Assembly: GCA_027491155.1 (NCBI GenBank)
Contig: JAIXWR010000013.1
Coordinates: forward strand, 1 to 64,000
Length of the DNA: 64,000 nucleotides
Source of the DNA: Verrucomicrobiaceae bacterium
GTDB taxonomy: Bacteria; Verrucomicrobiota; Verrucomicrobiia; Verrucomicrobiales; Akkermansiaceae
Direction: 5' to 3'
The notes under the pieces: generated by a model
The model's database searches: none
What the model was told of the DNA's origin: nothing
Seen by the model: only the letters and a program-made list of their open reading frames with translations
Shown here: one piece after another, positions 35,101-42,888 of the stretch
How the letters are laid out: the number at the start of each line of letters is the position of its first letter
Position numbering within the stretch: the stretch's first letter is position 1
Position numbers and translations under genes: made by a program

Positions 35101-38100
35101 GGGATCGGCGGGGAGTTCCTCTTGCGCGACGCGGATCAGGCGGCCGCGGCTGTCGTAGGTGTGGAAGGTCGAGTAGGCCGGGTTTGCCGCATCCAGGCTG
35201 CCGTCGGGCCCACGGTGGTCGAGGTCGCAGCGGATGACCCGGCCGGCGGCGTCGAGGGTGAGGTTCATCGAGATCCGGTTGGGCATCGACGGGCCGCTGA
35301 TGGCCACCAGGTAGCCGGCGGGATTGTAGGCGATGAGGGTGTCGTGGCCGAGCGGGTCGGTGACGCTGGTAAGGCGGCCGAGGTCGTCGTGGGTGAAACT
35401 CGTCGCGAGGTTCAGGCCGGTGCCGCCGCTGGCGGGGTCGGTGATGGCGCCGGTGGGGAAGCCGGTCGCGGGATCGTAGGTGAAGCTGAAGTGGAACGAA
35501 GAGCCGGGGCCGTTGGTCTCGGTGACCGAGGTGCACTGGCCGCGGGTGTTGTATTGGTAGAGCTTGCCATGGCCCTGCAGCGGGCCGGTGGCGGCGGTGC
35601 AATTGCCGTGGACGTCGCGCTCCCAGGAATAGACCTGGCCGTGGGCGGTGACGAGGCGGGTCACGAAGCCGGCATTGTCGCCGGCCTGGCCGCGGTCGAG
35701 GAGCTTCCGGAAGGAATCGCCTGCGATCAGGTTGCGGTCGTCGCAGACTTCTGGCGGGATGAAACTCCGTTCGCCGAAGGTCGCGCCCTGGGTTTGCTTG
35801 GGCACGGTGACGTTCATGGAAATGCGTTCGATCGGGTCGTCGCCGCATCCCGCGGGACTTCCCTGGTCGCATTTTTCCTTGCCGCGGATGAGACCGTCCA
35901 CCGGGCCGCCGCTGAAATTGCTGCGCGGGCTCCAGATCAGCTTCCGCGTCGCGTATTCCACGTGGGAGGTGTTGATCGTGATGCCGCGTTCCTTTTCCTC
36001 GGGCGGGGCGGATCTTGCCCGGTCCGGATCCCCTCCCGGGTTCCGTCCGCCTTTGATGGTGAGTCCGCCGATCGGGTTCCCGGGTGCCGCCAGTTCCGGC
36101 ACGCCGAAGCCCGGCTTGTAATCGCAGCTCACCGTGCGCATCGACCCGTGGAGGTCGATCAGCGAGATGACGCGCGGATTTCCCCCTTCGCGGACCGGGC
36201 CGTTCTTGCGGAAATCGCGGTCGTACACGATGCGCTCGACCGTGCCGTCGGGCCGCACCAGCTCGGTGCAGCGGTGGTCGGCGTTGAAGGAGCAGCGGGT
36301 TTCAAAGTAGGCCGGGTCGCCGGCGCGGAGCTTGCCGGGGACGGGGGCGGAGGTGTCGGTGACGGCCACGCCGGGAATGGCGAAGCCGGTGAACTCGCGG
36401 CACACGGCGGCGCGGTGGAGGCGGTCGAAGACGGTCTCGGTGACGCGGCCCAGCTCGTCGTTCTCGATCACCCGGTAGCCGCCGGGGAAGTCGGGCGAGG
36501 GCGGGACTTCCTGGAGTTTCAGGACGGTCACGTGGCCGTTGCCGTGGCGGTCGTGGGTGGCGCAGGTGTCGTATTCGATGCTGCCCGGAGCGCTCGTCGT
36601 GGAATAGGTGAAGGCCTCCATCAGGCGGCCGCTGGCGTCGGTCACGCTGAGCAGGTTGTCATCGATCCGCGGATCGGAGGCGCTGGAATCGTAGGTGAAG
36701 GTCATCGCGCCCGATGCCGGCGGCGAGGAGGGCAGGTAGGGCTCGGTGCAGGCGGTTTTCTTGCCCGCGGAGTAGGTGTAGCCGACCTTCTGCAATTCGG
36801 TGGCGCCTTTGCGGGCGGTCACCGAGAGGATCCTGCCGCCGCCCCATTCCACCGCGAGGCTGCGGCCGAAGCTGTCGCTGACCGACTCCAGCTGGCCGGA
36901 GCTGTCGTAGGCGCAGGCGAGGGCGACGCCGTTGCGGTCGATGATCGACGCGATCTTGCCGGCCGCGGGCGCGGTGCCGGGTGGCAGGAAGACCCAGCGG
37001 CCGTTGTTGGCGAAGGTCAGCGTGAAGGTGCCGGCGGCGTCGAAGCTTCCCTCGCGGAACATCCCGTCGCAGCGGTAGGTTCCGTCGGCCTGGCGGTGGA
37101 GGATGGAGGACTGGCCGCCGCCGTCGCGGAGCCGCAGGCGCGGGGCGGTGGTGCCGCCGGAGGAAGGGATGGGCTCGATCGAGATGTTGTAGGAGAAATC
37201 CCAGCCGGGTCCGTGGCCGGAGCTCAGGGGGAGCTTCGAGCGGTAGGTGCCGATCCAGGCGAGCGGCGGGCCGGCGGGGCAGGGCACGACGAGGTCGCAG
37301 GTGTGGAAGGACACCTCGCCGGGCAGCGCGGAGGGATTCGGCAAGGTGCGCTTGCCTTGGTAGAACGGGTTGGTGACTTCACGTCCGCTATCGTCGTAGA
37401 GCGGGCTCTTGGTGCCGCCTGACGAGCTGCCTTTCGCCATGGTCCCTTGATGACCGTGGTCGTGGAAGGCAGGGTTGTTGTGAAGGCCGGTGCTCTGGAG
37501 GTCGGACCTAGCCTGGTAGTAATCGTAGCCCTTTCTGCCGGCGTTGAGCTGGGACTGGGCTTGGTAGTAGTCGTAGCCTCTCTTGCTGGCGGACTGGGCC
37601 TGGTAGTACTCGTAGCCCTTCTTGGAAGCATACGCGACAAGGAGCGCGCTGATCCCGTCGTGCGGCCGGTCGTCGTCCGTGTCATCACAGTCGCCGCCCG
37701 GCAGCGGCCTGGACACGCCGTAGGGCGCGGCAGGCGGCAGGCCGGGCGGGGAATCGGTCGCGCGACCGGTGGCGGTCACCTCGATCGGCTGGTTCAAGCT
37801 GACGAGGGAGGCGCCGAGGGCGTCCCGGATGGCGGTGGCCACGACGCGGTCGCCCGGATTGAAGCTCGCGCTCACGAGGGCCCGCCAAAGACCGTTGCCG
37901 AGGCTTTCCAGGGGGATCGAGATCGGGACGCCTTCCACCTCCAGCACCAGCACGCTGCCGGCGGGCAGGCATTGGCCGTGGACGACGAGGCCGCCGCCGA
38001 AGGGCTGGAGCAGCGGAGGCGTGATCGAGAAGACCTCGGCCTGCGGTTGGATCACCCGGTAGAAGGCGCGCTGCCCCGTCGGCTCCGGGTCCAGCCAGAC

Positions 38101-38331
38101 GCCCGCGGCGGAGCGGGCCTCGACCAGTGCGACCTGGGACCAACCACCGCCGAGGGTGGTCGAGCGTTCGATCCGGTAGCGAAGTCCCGCTTCGGCCGGC
38201 CAGCTCAGGCGGACCTGCTGGCCGGGAAGGCCGGACGCGAACTCCAGCAGCGGCGGCGGGACGGATTCGTCGGCGAAAAGTACGACCGGCAGGCTCAGCA
38301 TCATCGATGCCGCGAACAGACGCGTTCTCAT
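32173..38331 (-). CDS. very large exported RHS-repeat protein (2052 aa)
   Basis: The product has a signal peptide (residues 1-20) and then about 200 residues of surface-protein sequence. Three copies of a K-x-GY-x-YYQA-x-S motif follow near residues 235-274. A long RHS/YD-repeat shell comes next (from about 335 to about 1930). Typical repeat units are YDPATGFPTGAI and YDALGRVSGS. A short C-terminal part ends in WRGHVTVLK. RHS shells are cages that often encapsulate a C-terminal toxin, but no toxin domain or immunity gene is visible here. Recurrent cysteines sit in the repeats (for example GRVIRCDL, GRVIRCTD, GRLVRCEE), which is unusual. A 10-bp stem (32132-32141 with 32154-32163) lies just beyond its stop, before the CotH gene. 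Confidence 0.85.
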   Translation of the reverse strand: MRTRLFAASMMLSLPVVLFADESVPPPLLEFASGLPGQQVRLSWPAEAGLRYRIERSTTLGGGWSQVALVEARSAAGVWLDPEPTGQRAFYRVIQPQAEVFSITPPLLQPFGGGLVVHGQCLPAGSVLVLEVEGVPISIPLESLGNGLWRALVSASFNPGDRVVATAIRDALGASLVSLNQPIEVTATGRATDSPPGLPPAAPYGVSRPLPGGDCDDTDDDRPHDGISALLVAYASKKGYEYYQAQSASKRGYDYYQAQSQLNAGRKGYDYYQARSDLQSTGLHNNPAFHDHGHQGTMAKGSSSGGTKSPLYDDSGREVTNPFYQGKRTLPNPSALPGEVSFHTCDLVVPCPAGPPLAWIGTYRSKLPLSSGHGPGWDFSYNISIEPIPSSGGTTAPRLRLRDGGGQSSILHRQADGTYRCDGMFREGSFDAAGTFTLTFANNGRWVFLPPGTAPAAGKIASIIDRNGVALACAYDSSGQLESVSDSFGRSLAVEWGGGRILSVTARKGATELQKVGYTYSAGKKTACTEPYLPSSPPASGAMTFTYDSSASDPRIDDNLLSVTDASGRLMEAFTYSTTSAPGSIEYDTCATHDRHGNGHVTVLKLQEVPPSPDFPGGYRVIENDELGRVTETVFDRLHRAAVCREFTGFAIPGVAVTDTSAPVPGKLRAGDPAYFETRCSFNADHRCTELVRPDGTVERIVYDRDFRKNGPVREGGNPRVISLIDLHGSMRTVSCDYKPGFGVPELAAPGNPIGGLTIKGGRNPGGDPDRARSAPPEEKERGITINTSHVEYATRKLIWSPRSNFSGGPVDGLIRGKEKCDQGSPAGCGDDPIERISMNVTVPKQTQGATFGERSFIPPEVCDDRNLIAGDSFRKLLDRGQAGDNAGFVTRLVTAHGQVYSWERDVHGNCTAATGPLQGHGKLYQYNTRGQCTSVTETNGPGSSFHFSFTYDPATGFPTGAITDPASGGTGLNLATSFTHDDLGRLTSVTDPLGHDTLIAYNPAGYLVAISGPSMPNRISMNLTLDAAGRVIRCDLDHRGPDGSLDAANPAYSTFHTYDSRGRLIRVAQEELPADPGTATEVPAGDLAKFAVCDFTYDAAGQCVRMTIPAACRNQASDRVCDYRWDERGLLHRCIEGGLGVAGSVTTECDYDLLGSLVRCATVAPGLTGPEILFTYDSFRRPSSITDPMGNVASCAYANDGTVTFSVHGEVEDIPGSAGNTLLSVHRMRSRPEILYQAWENEINDSLARRGGYATRTRVEVLKSNKTGDPNANRSVCPPSRPVRCWDGSCAAFFAVETEDDTMVADRFTPGSTAPPVTETTVVDRSPAGLIQSVTRNGDLLLACTYDRAGRVATCTDGASTVSITRDARGDTLVCGQTDHFRIAGKPDKTFSVSYVRDPLGRVIRCTDGRGNVAQFQLDSLGRRVLVLQPGLLAVHTAYDFSTAAGPVSTRVSADVDGDGDLDILGSSLVRCGEPVHTEDSYGHRTSFTRDGLGRLVRTDHPDLTFETVAWDALGRAAAFQRKNGAIVTCDFDAKGRVISVSHGSLPKEVLPVPPSTRTYDGLGRLVRCEEGDSLLEFSHDSLGNLLSETQNGQLVSSSYNHRGRTTITYPDGRRFAESRDALGLPLSITALNAAGLPAPVPVVVLEYAGSRVWRSTQANGVVTEFVYRGDGDDPDYHPSDFSFDACVKVTVRDSTSSIQCATTHFRNANQQEIRCETAFSGAVGGPGRIKEFTLNSLGDITRCVTRRRELAGAPPIIESDVTYVLDLEGRRITATGGSNPGAYTQDNGNPPGDQQMGQYSTWPGGALEWTDNGNLKTIHRGTVAHLSLYDAADRLVSVSNPAAGTVLVSYTYDALGRVSGSTTGGSAGLPPAITSFVYDGGTCIQELNDDGSGTVNAAVTIVASGGVKHCISTRNGTLYYPVDTSAAMRTGRPIIKCTVGHHIAGRSSGNCPGGNRIWPKPGYFVSMLADGSGIPLERFDCDDAGTPLFLAADGTPTSASSATGPLRWMAPETLWEPSIRRFVSPAGVYSPDLGMTTSAPLWRGHVTVLK

Positions 38332-38485
38332 GGGGATGGGGATGGGTTTTGAGGAGCCGGCCCCGGTGAAAAGGGCCGGATCGGGAGCAGGGAATCAAAG
38401 GATTCCCGGACCTTGACCGGAGCTTCTAAGCGGTTCCGCGCCAAGGGTCAACGCGCAAGTCCGGCGCCCGGCATGCAGGGCGAGA

Positions 38486-39553
38486 CTACATCAGTCCCGA
38501 CAGCAGCTCCGGCTCGCGGCCGAACTTGATACGATACTCCTCGTAGGTCGGCAGCAGGCGGACCTTCATCTTCGCTTCGTGGTTCAGCGCGATCGCCGAC
38601 AGTTTGTGCTCCAGGAAGGGATTGCGGAAGCGGTCGAGGGTCGTGCGGCCGAACGCGGCGGGGTCTTCGACGCGGCCTTCGAGGACGGGCACGATCTCCT
38701 CGTCGAGCAGGCGTTGCAGCCAAGGACCGACTACCGGGTGCTCGACCGCCTCGCGGACGGTTTCGATCCCCATCGGCAGCGCCTTGCAGACCAGCGCGGA
38801 GTGGAGGCCGTTGAGGATGCGGACTTTCCGCAGGTAGTAGGGCGTGATGTCCGGCGCGGTGACGATGGCGGGATGCTTCAGCTCGAAATCGCCCGCGGTT
38901 TCGATCGCCCAGAAGGCGAAAGGCTCGGCGGACAAGAGGAGCGGGTCGCTTTCTAACAGCGGATGGCTTTTCGGCGGGCCGGGGACGATGCGGTCGACGA
39001 GGTTGTTGATCCAGCGGCATTCGTCCTTCAGCCAGGCGAGGGCCGATGCCGGGACCGACCAGCGCGCGGCTTGGTCGAGTACCAGCTCGCGCAGGCGGCT
39101 GCCGTTGTGCTCGATCAGCTCGCAGGGAAGGATGGTGACGCCCGGCAGCCCGGCGGCGTGGCGGGCGAGCAGGACGGCCAGCAGTTTCGCGGGGAAGGAA
39201 GCGGGCACGCCGACGTTCGCGAGGTCGGTCTCATCCAGCGCGAAGCCGGCTTCGGTGGTGTTCGAGACGATCCAGCGCAGCGCCGGATCGCGGGCGGCAT
39301 CGAGCACCCGGTCCCACTGCGTGCCGGCGTGGAGGGCTTCCTTGATGGACGTGACTTCCTCGGTCTCATCGATCACCCGGCCGTCGGCGAAGCCTTGGAT
39401 CGCGACGTGGTACTTGCCGCCCGCGCGGTTCAAGGCTTCGGCGCGTTCGATGCCGGTGGACTGGACCACGACGATCCGGTCGAAGCCGGTTTGCGAGACG
39501 AAGAGATCGACGAACGCGCGGAGGAAGTTGCCGGCACCGAATTGGAGGATCAT
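38486..39553 (-). CDS. uxaB: tagaturonate reductase (altronate oxidoreductase)
   Basis: UxaB belongs to the mannitol dehydrogenase family and interconverts D-tagaturonate and D-altronate with NAD(H). The 355-residue protein opens with LQFGAGNFLRAFVDLFV, the family's Rossmann start. It includes SNTTEAGF, the ILPCELIEHNGSRL stretch, the WINNLVDRIVPG motif and the helical catalytic region PDITPYYLRKVRILNGLHSALV. These segments are diagnostic of UxaB. It is shorter than the E. coli enzyme (about 480), a form found in several phyla. It is 91 bases after the uxaA gene, with an inverted repeat in the gap. Confidence 0.85.
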   Translation of the reverse strand: MILQFGAGNFLRAFVDLFVSQTGFDRIVVVQSTGIERAEALNRAGGKYHVAIQGFADGRVIDETEEVTSIKEALHAGTQWDRVLDAARDPALRWIVSNTTEAGFALDETDLANVGVPASFPAKLLAVLLARHAAGLPGVTILPCELIEHNGSRLRELVLDQAARWSVPASALAWLKDECRWINNLVDRIVPGPPKSHPLLESDPLLLSAEPFAFWAIETAGDFELKHPAIVTAPDITPYYLRKVRILNGLHSALVCKALPMGIETVREAVEHPVVGPWLQRLLDEEIVPVLEGRVEDPAAFGRTTLDRFRNPFLEHKLSAIALNHEAKMKVRLLPTYEEYRIKFGREPELLSGLM

Positions 39554-39572
39554 GGGATGATGGGGTTTGAAG

Positions 39573-39636
39573 GGAGCGCCGGCTTCAGCCGGCTTGGACG
39601 GTCGGGCGCGAGGGTGCCGGCTGAAGCCGGCGCTCC
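39573..39636. repeat. 21-bp perfect inverted repeat between uxaA and uxaB
   Basis: Bases 39573-39593 are the exact reverse complement of 39616-39636, with 22 bases between them. Each arm contains the palindrome GCCGGCTTCAGCCGGC. It is probably a dispersed palindromic repeat that could affect RNA stability or folding inside the operon. Confidence 0.75.
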
Positions 39637-39644
39637 GTAGGAGG

Positions 39645-41132
39645 TCACAAGGTCACGCCCTGTTTCCAGATCGTGATCTCGCGGAAGCCGTTGATCTCGT
39701 TGCGGGCTTCCTTGCCGGAGGCGACTTCTAGGATGAGCGACATCATGCGGTCGGTGATTCCGTCGACGGAGACATCCGGCTCCAACAGCACGCCGGCATC
39801 GAAGTCGATCCAGTTGGGCTTCCGTTCCGCAAGCGACCGGTTCGACGCGATCTTGAGCGTCGGCACCGGCACGCCGAGCGGGGTGCCGCGGCCGGTGGTG
39901 AAGAGGATCTCGTGCGCACCGGCGGCGGCGAGGGCGGTGCAGGAAACGCCGTCGTTGCCGGGGGCCTCGACCAGGCAAAGTCCGCCGAGGCCCTGAGTCG
40001 CCGCTTCGCCGTAGCCGACGACCTGCTTCACCGGGGCGCGGCCGCCCTTTTGGATGCAGCCGAGCGATTTCTCCTCGAGCGTGGTGATGCCGCCGTCCTT
40101 GTTGCCGGGCGAGGGGTTCTCGTGGACGGCCTCGCCGTGGCGGCGGAAGTAGTCCTTGAACTCGTTCACCATGCCGAGCGCGTCATTGAAGGTCGCCTCC
40201 GTGTCGCAGCGGTTGAAGAGCGGGGCCTCGGCGCCGAACATCTCGGGAACCTCGGTCAGGATCGCGGTGCCGCCCCAGCCGCAGAGGCGGTCGGCGATGC
40301 GGCCGACAAGAGGGTTCGCGGTGATGCCGCTGAAGCCGTCGCTGCCGCCGCACTTCATGCCGAGCACAAGCTCGCTCGCGGGGATCGGCTGGCGCTTGAA
40401 CTTGGAGGCGTAGGCGACGAGCTCGCGCATCGCTTCCAGGCCGTGCTCGATCTCGTCCTGCACCTCCTGCGCGTTGAAGAAGCGGACGCGCTGCGGGTCG
40501 AGCGTGCCGGCTTCGGCGAGGAAGGACTTGAGCGTGTTGTTCTCGCAGCCGAGGCCGAGGATCAGCACCGCCGCGGCGTTCGGGTGGCGGACCAGGCCGG
40601 CGAGGATTTTCCGGGTGTGGCCGAGGTCATCGCCGAGCTGCGAGCAGCCGTAGGGATGGGTGAAGGCGTGGATGCCGTCGACCGGGCCGCCGGGGGTGAT
40701 GAGCTCCTTCGCCGCGAGGTCGGCGATGCGCTGGCTGGGGACGTTGACGCAGGCGACGGTGTTGATGATCCAGATCTCGTTGCGGGTCGACGCGCGGCCG
40801 TCGGGGCGGCGGTAGCCCATGAAAGTCGGGACCTCGCCGGGGGCGGCCGGGGAAGTACGAGAAGCCTCGTATTTCAGCTCCGTGTCCTCGCCCAGTCCGC
40901 TGCGGACGTTGTGGACGTGGACGTGTTCGCCCGGCGCGATGTCCGCGGTGGCGAGGCCGATGGGGAAGCCGTATTTGATCACCGGCTCGCCCGCGGCGAT
41001 CGGCCGCAGCGCCGCCTTGTGGCCGGCGGGGATGTCGGTGAAGACGAGGTCTCCCTCGCGGGTTCCCGCGGCGATGGCCTGCGGGGCGACGGCGACGTTG
41101 TCGTCGGGGTGGATGTGGACGAGGAGTTTCAT
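39645..41132 (-). CDS. uxaA: altronate dehydratase
   Basis: UxaA dehydrates D-altronate to 2-keto-3-deoxygluconate. The 495-residue length from ATG 41132 equals that of the E. coli enzyme. The N-terminal SAF domain (about 1-90) begins MKLLVHIHPDDNVAVA and contains EPVIKYGFPIGLATADIAPGEHVH. The large catalytic part includes RNEIWIINTVACVN, HPYGCSQLGDD, GLGCENN, VLGMKCGGSDGFSGITANP and GITTLEEKSLGCIQKGG, all hallmarks of the UxaA/galactarate dehydratase family with cluster or metal-ligating cysteines. Its start overlaps the stop of the cyclase gene by four bases (ATGA), indicating translational coupling. Confidence 0.95.
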   Translation of the reverse strand: MKLLVHIHPDDNVAVAPQAIAAGTREGDLVFTDIPAGHKAALRPIAAGEPVIKYGFPIGLATADIAPGEHVHVHNVRSGLGEDTELKYEASRTSPAAPGEVPTFMGYRRPDGRASTRNEIWIINTVACVNVPSQRIADLAAKELITPGGPVDGIHAFTHPYGCSQLGDDLGHTRKILAGLVRHPNAAAVLILGLGCENNTLKSFLAEAGTLDPQRVRFFNAQEVQDEIEHGLEAMRELVAYASKFKRQPIPASELVLGMKCGGSDGFSGITANPLVGRIADRLCGWGGTAILTEVPEMFGAEAPLFNRCDTEATFNDALGMVNEFKDYFRRHGEAVHENPSPGNKDGGITTLEEKSLGCIQKGGRAPVKQVVGYGEAATQGLGGLCLVEAPGNDGVSCTALAAAGAHEILFTTGRGTPLGVPVPTLKIASNRSLAERKPNWIDFDAGVLLEPDVSVDGITDRMMSLILEVASGKEARNEINGFREITIWKQGVTL

Positions 41133-41767
41133 GACTTCATCAAGACGGCGCGGCTGGGTGAGCCCGAGAAACCGGGCAACAAGAGCGGCAGCGCCATGAA
41201 CTCGGCCCCTTCGGCGAACTCGCGCCAGCCGTCGCGGAAGCAGAGTTCCTCGATCACCCACACGCCGTTGCCGAGCAGGATCTCGTGGGTCGGGGTGTTG
41301 TCGGGGCCGGTGCCGCCGATCGAGAAGTGGTCGATGCCCACCGCGCGGATGCCGTGGTCGACGATCCATTGCGCGCCGTCCGGCGCGAGGTAGGGCGAGC
41401 GGTGGATCCACTCGTCGGTCTTGGCCCGCTTGTGGCCCCAGCCGGTGTTGAGCAGGACGATCTCGCCGGGCTTCGCGCCTTGCAGCTCGGCCGGACCGAT
41501 CGGATGGGCGGCGGGCAGGTGGGTGAGGTCGAGGATGCGGCATTTCCCGCAGAAGGATTCGAGCGGCATCTGGTCGATCGACTTGCCGCCGGCGATCTTG
41601 TGCAGCGGGGCGTCGAGGTGGGTGCCGGTGTGCGAGGCCATGTGGAATTCCTCCATCCGCCAGCCGTCGGCGGGATGGTCCGCGGTGATCGGAAGGCGCA
41701 CCGCGGGGTGGACGTGGCAGTTCGGGCAGTCGTCGAACAGGGGCTGGGAAAGGTCGAAGAATTGCAT
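41129..41767 (-). CDS. cyclase-family metal-dependent hydrolase
   Basis: The 212-residue protein belongs to the cyclase family that includes bacterial kynurenine formamidase. The signature HTGTHLDAPLH (46-56) provides the zinc or manganese ligands. The protein is predicted to be cytoplasmic. In this operon a lactonase or amidohydrolase role is plausible, for instance opening a sugar lactone formed by the neighbouring L-galactose-dehydrogenase-like enzyme, but that is inference. It is coupled to uxaA by a four-base overlap and lies 123 bases downstream of the AKR gene. Confidence 0.82.
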   Translation of the reverse strand: MQFFDLSQPLFDDCPNCHVHPAVRLPITADHPADGWRMEEFHMASHTGTHLDAPLHKIAGGKSIDQMPLESFCGKCRILDLTHLPAAHPIGPAELQGAKPGEIVLLNTGWGHKRAKTDEWIHRSPYLAPDGAQWIVDHGIRAVGIDHFSIGGTGPDNTPTHEILLGNGVWVIEELCFRDGWREFAEGAEFMALPLLLPGFSGSPSRAVLMKS

Positions 41768-41890
41768 GGGGAAAGGCGGGTGGAACGACGAAACGAGCGA
41801 AACAGGCGAAAGGAGAAGAGAATTCAGGGCGAGGATCCTCTACCCTTCTTCACTTTCGTTCGTTTCGCCCTTTTCGTTGTTCAATGAATC

Positions 41891-42850
41891 TCAACCCAGA
41901 ATGGGATCGCGATGCTGTGGCAGGCCGCGGGTCCAGTTGAAGTTGTGGATTGGTTCGAGGATTTCCATTACCTCGGCGAGCAGCTCGCGGTCGAAGGGTG
42001 CTTCGAGGTGCTCGATGTTCGCCTTGATGTTGTCGGGGTTCGCGGAGCCGACGAGGGTGCAGGCAATCGCCTCGTTGTCGCAAGCGAACTGGAGGGCGAG
42101 CCGGACGATGTCGACGCCCTTGGCGCGGCAGTGCTCCATCGCCTTGCGGCAGCCTTCCTGGATCGCCGGGGTGGACGGGTGCCAGGCCGGCACGCCGCGC
42201 TGGGTGAGGAGGCCCATGCCGGTGGGCGAGGCGTTGATGATGCCGACGCCTTTGCCTTGGAGGTAAGGGATCAGGTCGCCGAAGGAGGTGTCGTTCAGCT
42301 CGTAGTGGCAGAAGGACAGCACGGTCTCGACGATCCCTGGCTCGGCGCGGTCGAGGATCGACTTGTAGATGCTGAGCGGCAGGCCGGTGATTCCGATGTG
42401 GCGGACGAAGCCCTGCTCTTTCAGGCGGAGCAGGGTGGGCAAGGTTTCGTCGAGGATCTGATCGTGGTCGGCGAACTCGATGTCGTGGCACTGGATCAGG
42501 TCGACGTAATCGACGCCGAGGCGCTTCAGGCTGTGCTCGACGCTGCGCTCGGTGGAACTACGAGAGTAATCGTAGTCGCCGCGAGGTTCGGAATAGCTGC
42601 CGATCTTCGTGGCGAGGATATAGGAATCGCGCGGCACGCCTTCCAGCGCGCGGCCGAGGCGGAGTTCGGCGAGGGTCTCGCCGTAGGAGGGGGAGACGTC
42701 GATGAAGTTCATGCCGCCTTCGAGCGCGGCCTGGACGGTGGCGACGCAGTCGTCGAGCGAGACCTGGCGGAAGACGGAGCCGAGCGACGAAGCGCCGAAG
42801 CCGAGAACGGGGACCTGGAGGCCGGTGGAGCCGAGCGGGCGGGTTTTCAT
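41891..42850 (-). CDS. aldo-keto reductase, L-galactose dehydrogenase-like
   Basis: The 319-residue protein is an AKR with the catalytic tetrad Asp51, Tyr56, Lys82 and His122. It resembles plant L-galactose dehydrogenase closely along its length. Shared segments I recall include GFGASSLGSVF, IQCHDIEF, IGITGLPL, SFCHYELNDT, LIPYLQGKGVGIINASP and MGLLT. L-galactose dehydrogenases oxidise the L-sugar to its lactone with NAD(P)+; related bacterial enzymes use L-fucose or other L-sugars. It is the first gene of the minus-strand operon ahead of the cyclase, uxaA and uxaB, and divergent from an AraC regulator 38 bases away. Confidence 0.85.
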   Translation of the reverse strand: MKTRPLGSTGLQVPVLGFGASSLGSVFRQVSLDDCVATVQAALEGGMNFIDVSPSYGETLAELRLGRALEGVPRDSYILATKIGSYSEPRGDYDYSRSSTERSVEHSLKRLGVDYVDLIQCHDIEFADHDQILDETLPTLLRLKEQGFVRHIGITGLPLSIYKSILDRAEPGIVETVLSFCHYELNDTSFGDLIPYLQGKGVGIINASPTGMGLLTQRGVPAWHPSTPAIQEGCRKAMEHCRAKGVDIVRLALQFACDNEAIACTLVGSANPDNIKANIEHLEAPFDRELLAEVMEILEPIHNFNWTRGLPQHRDPILG

Positions 42851-42888
42851 GGAGGCCGGGACGATGGCCCGGACGCGAGGTCCGCGCC

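Noticed and set aside
32173-38331. RHS gene as a contact-dependent toxin
   Set aside because: No variable toxin domain follows the shell and no small immunity gene lies downstream; the next gene is the CotH protein.
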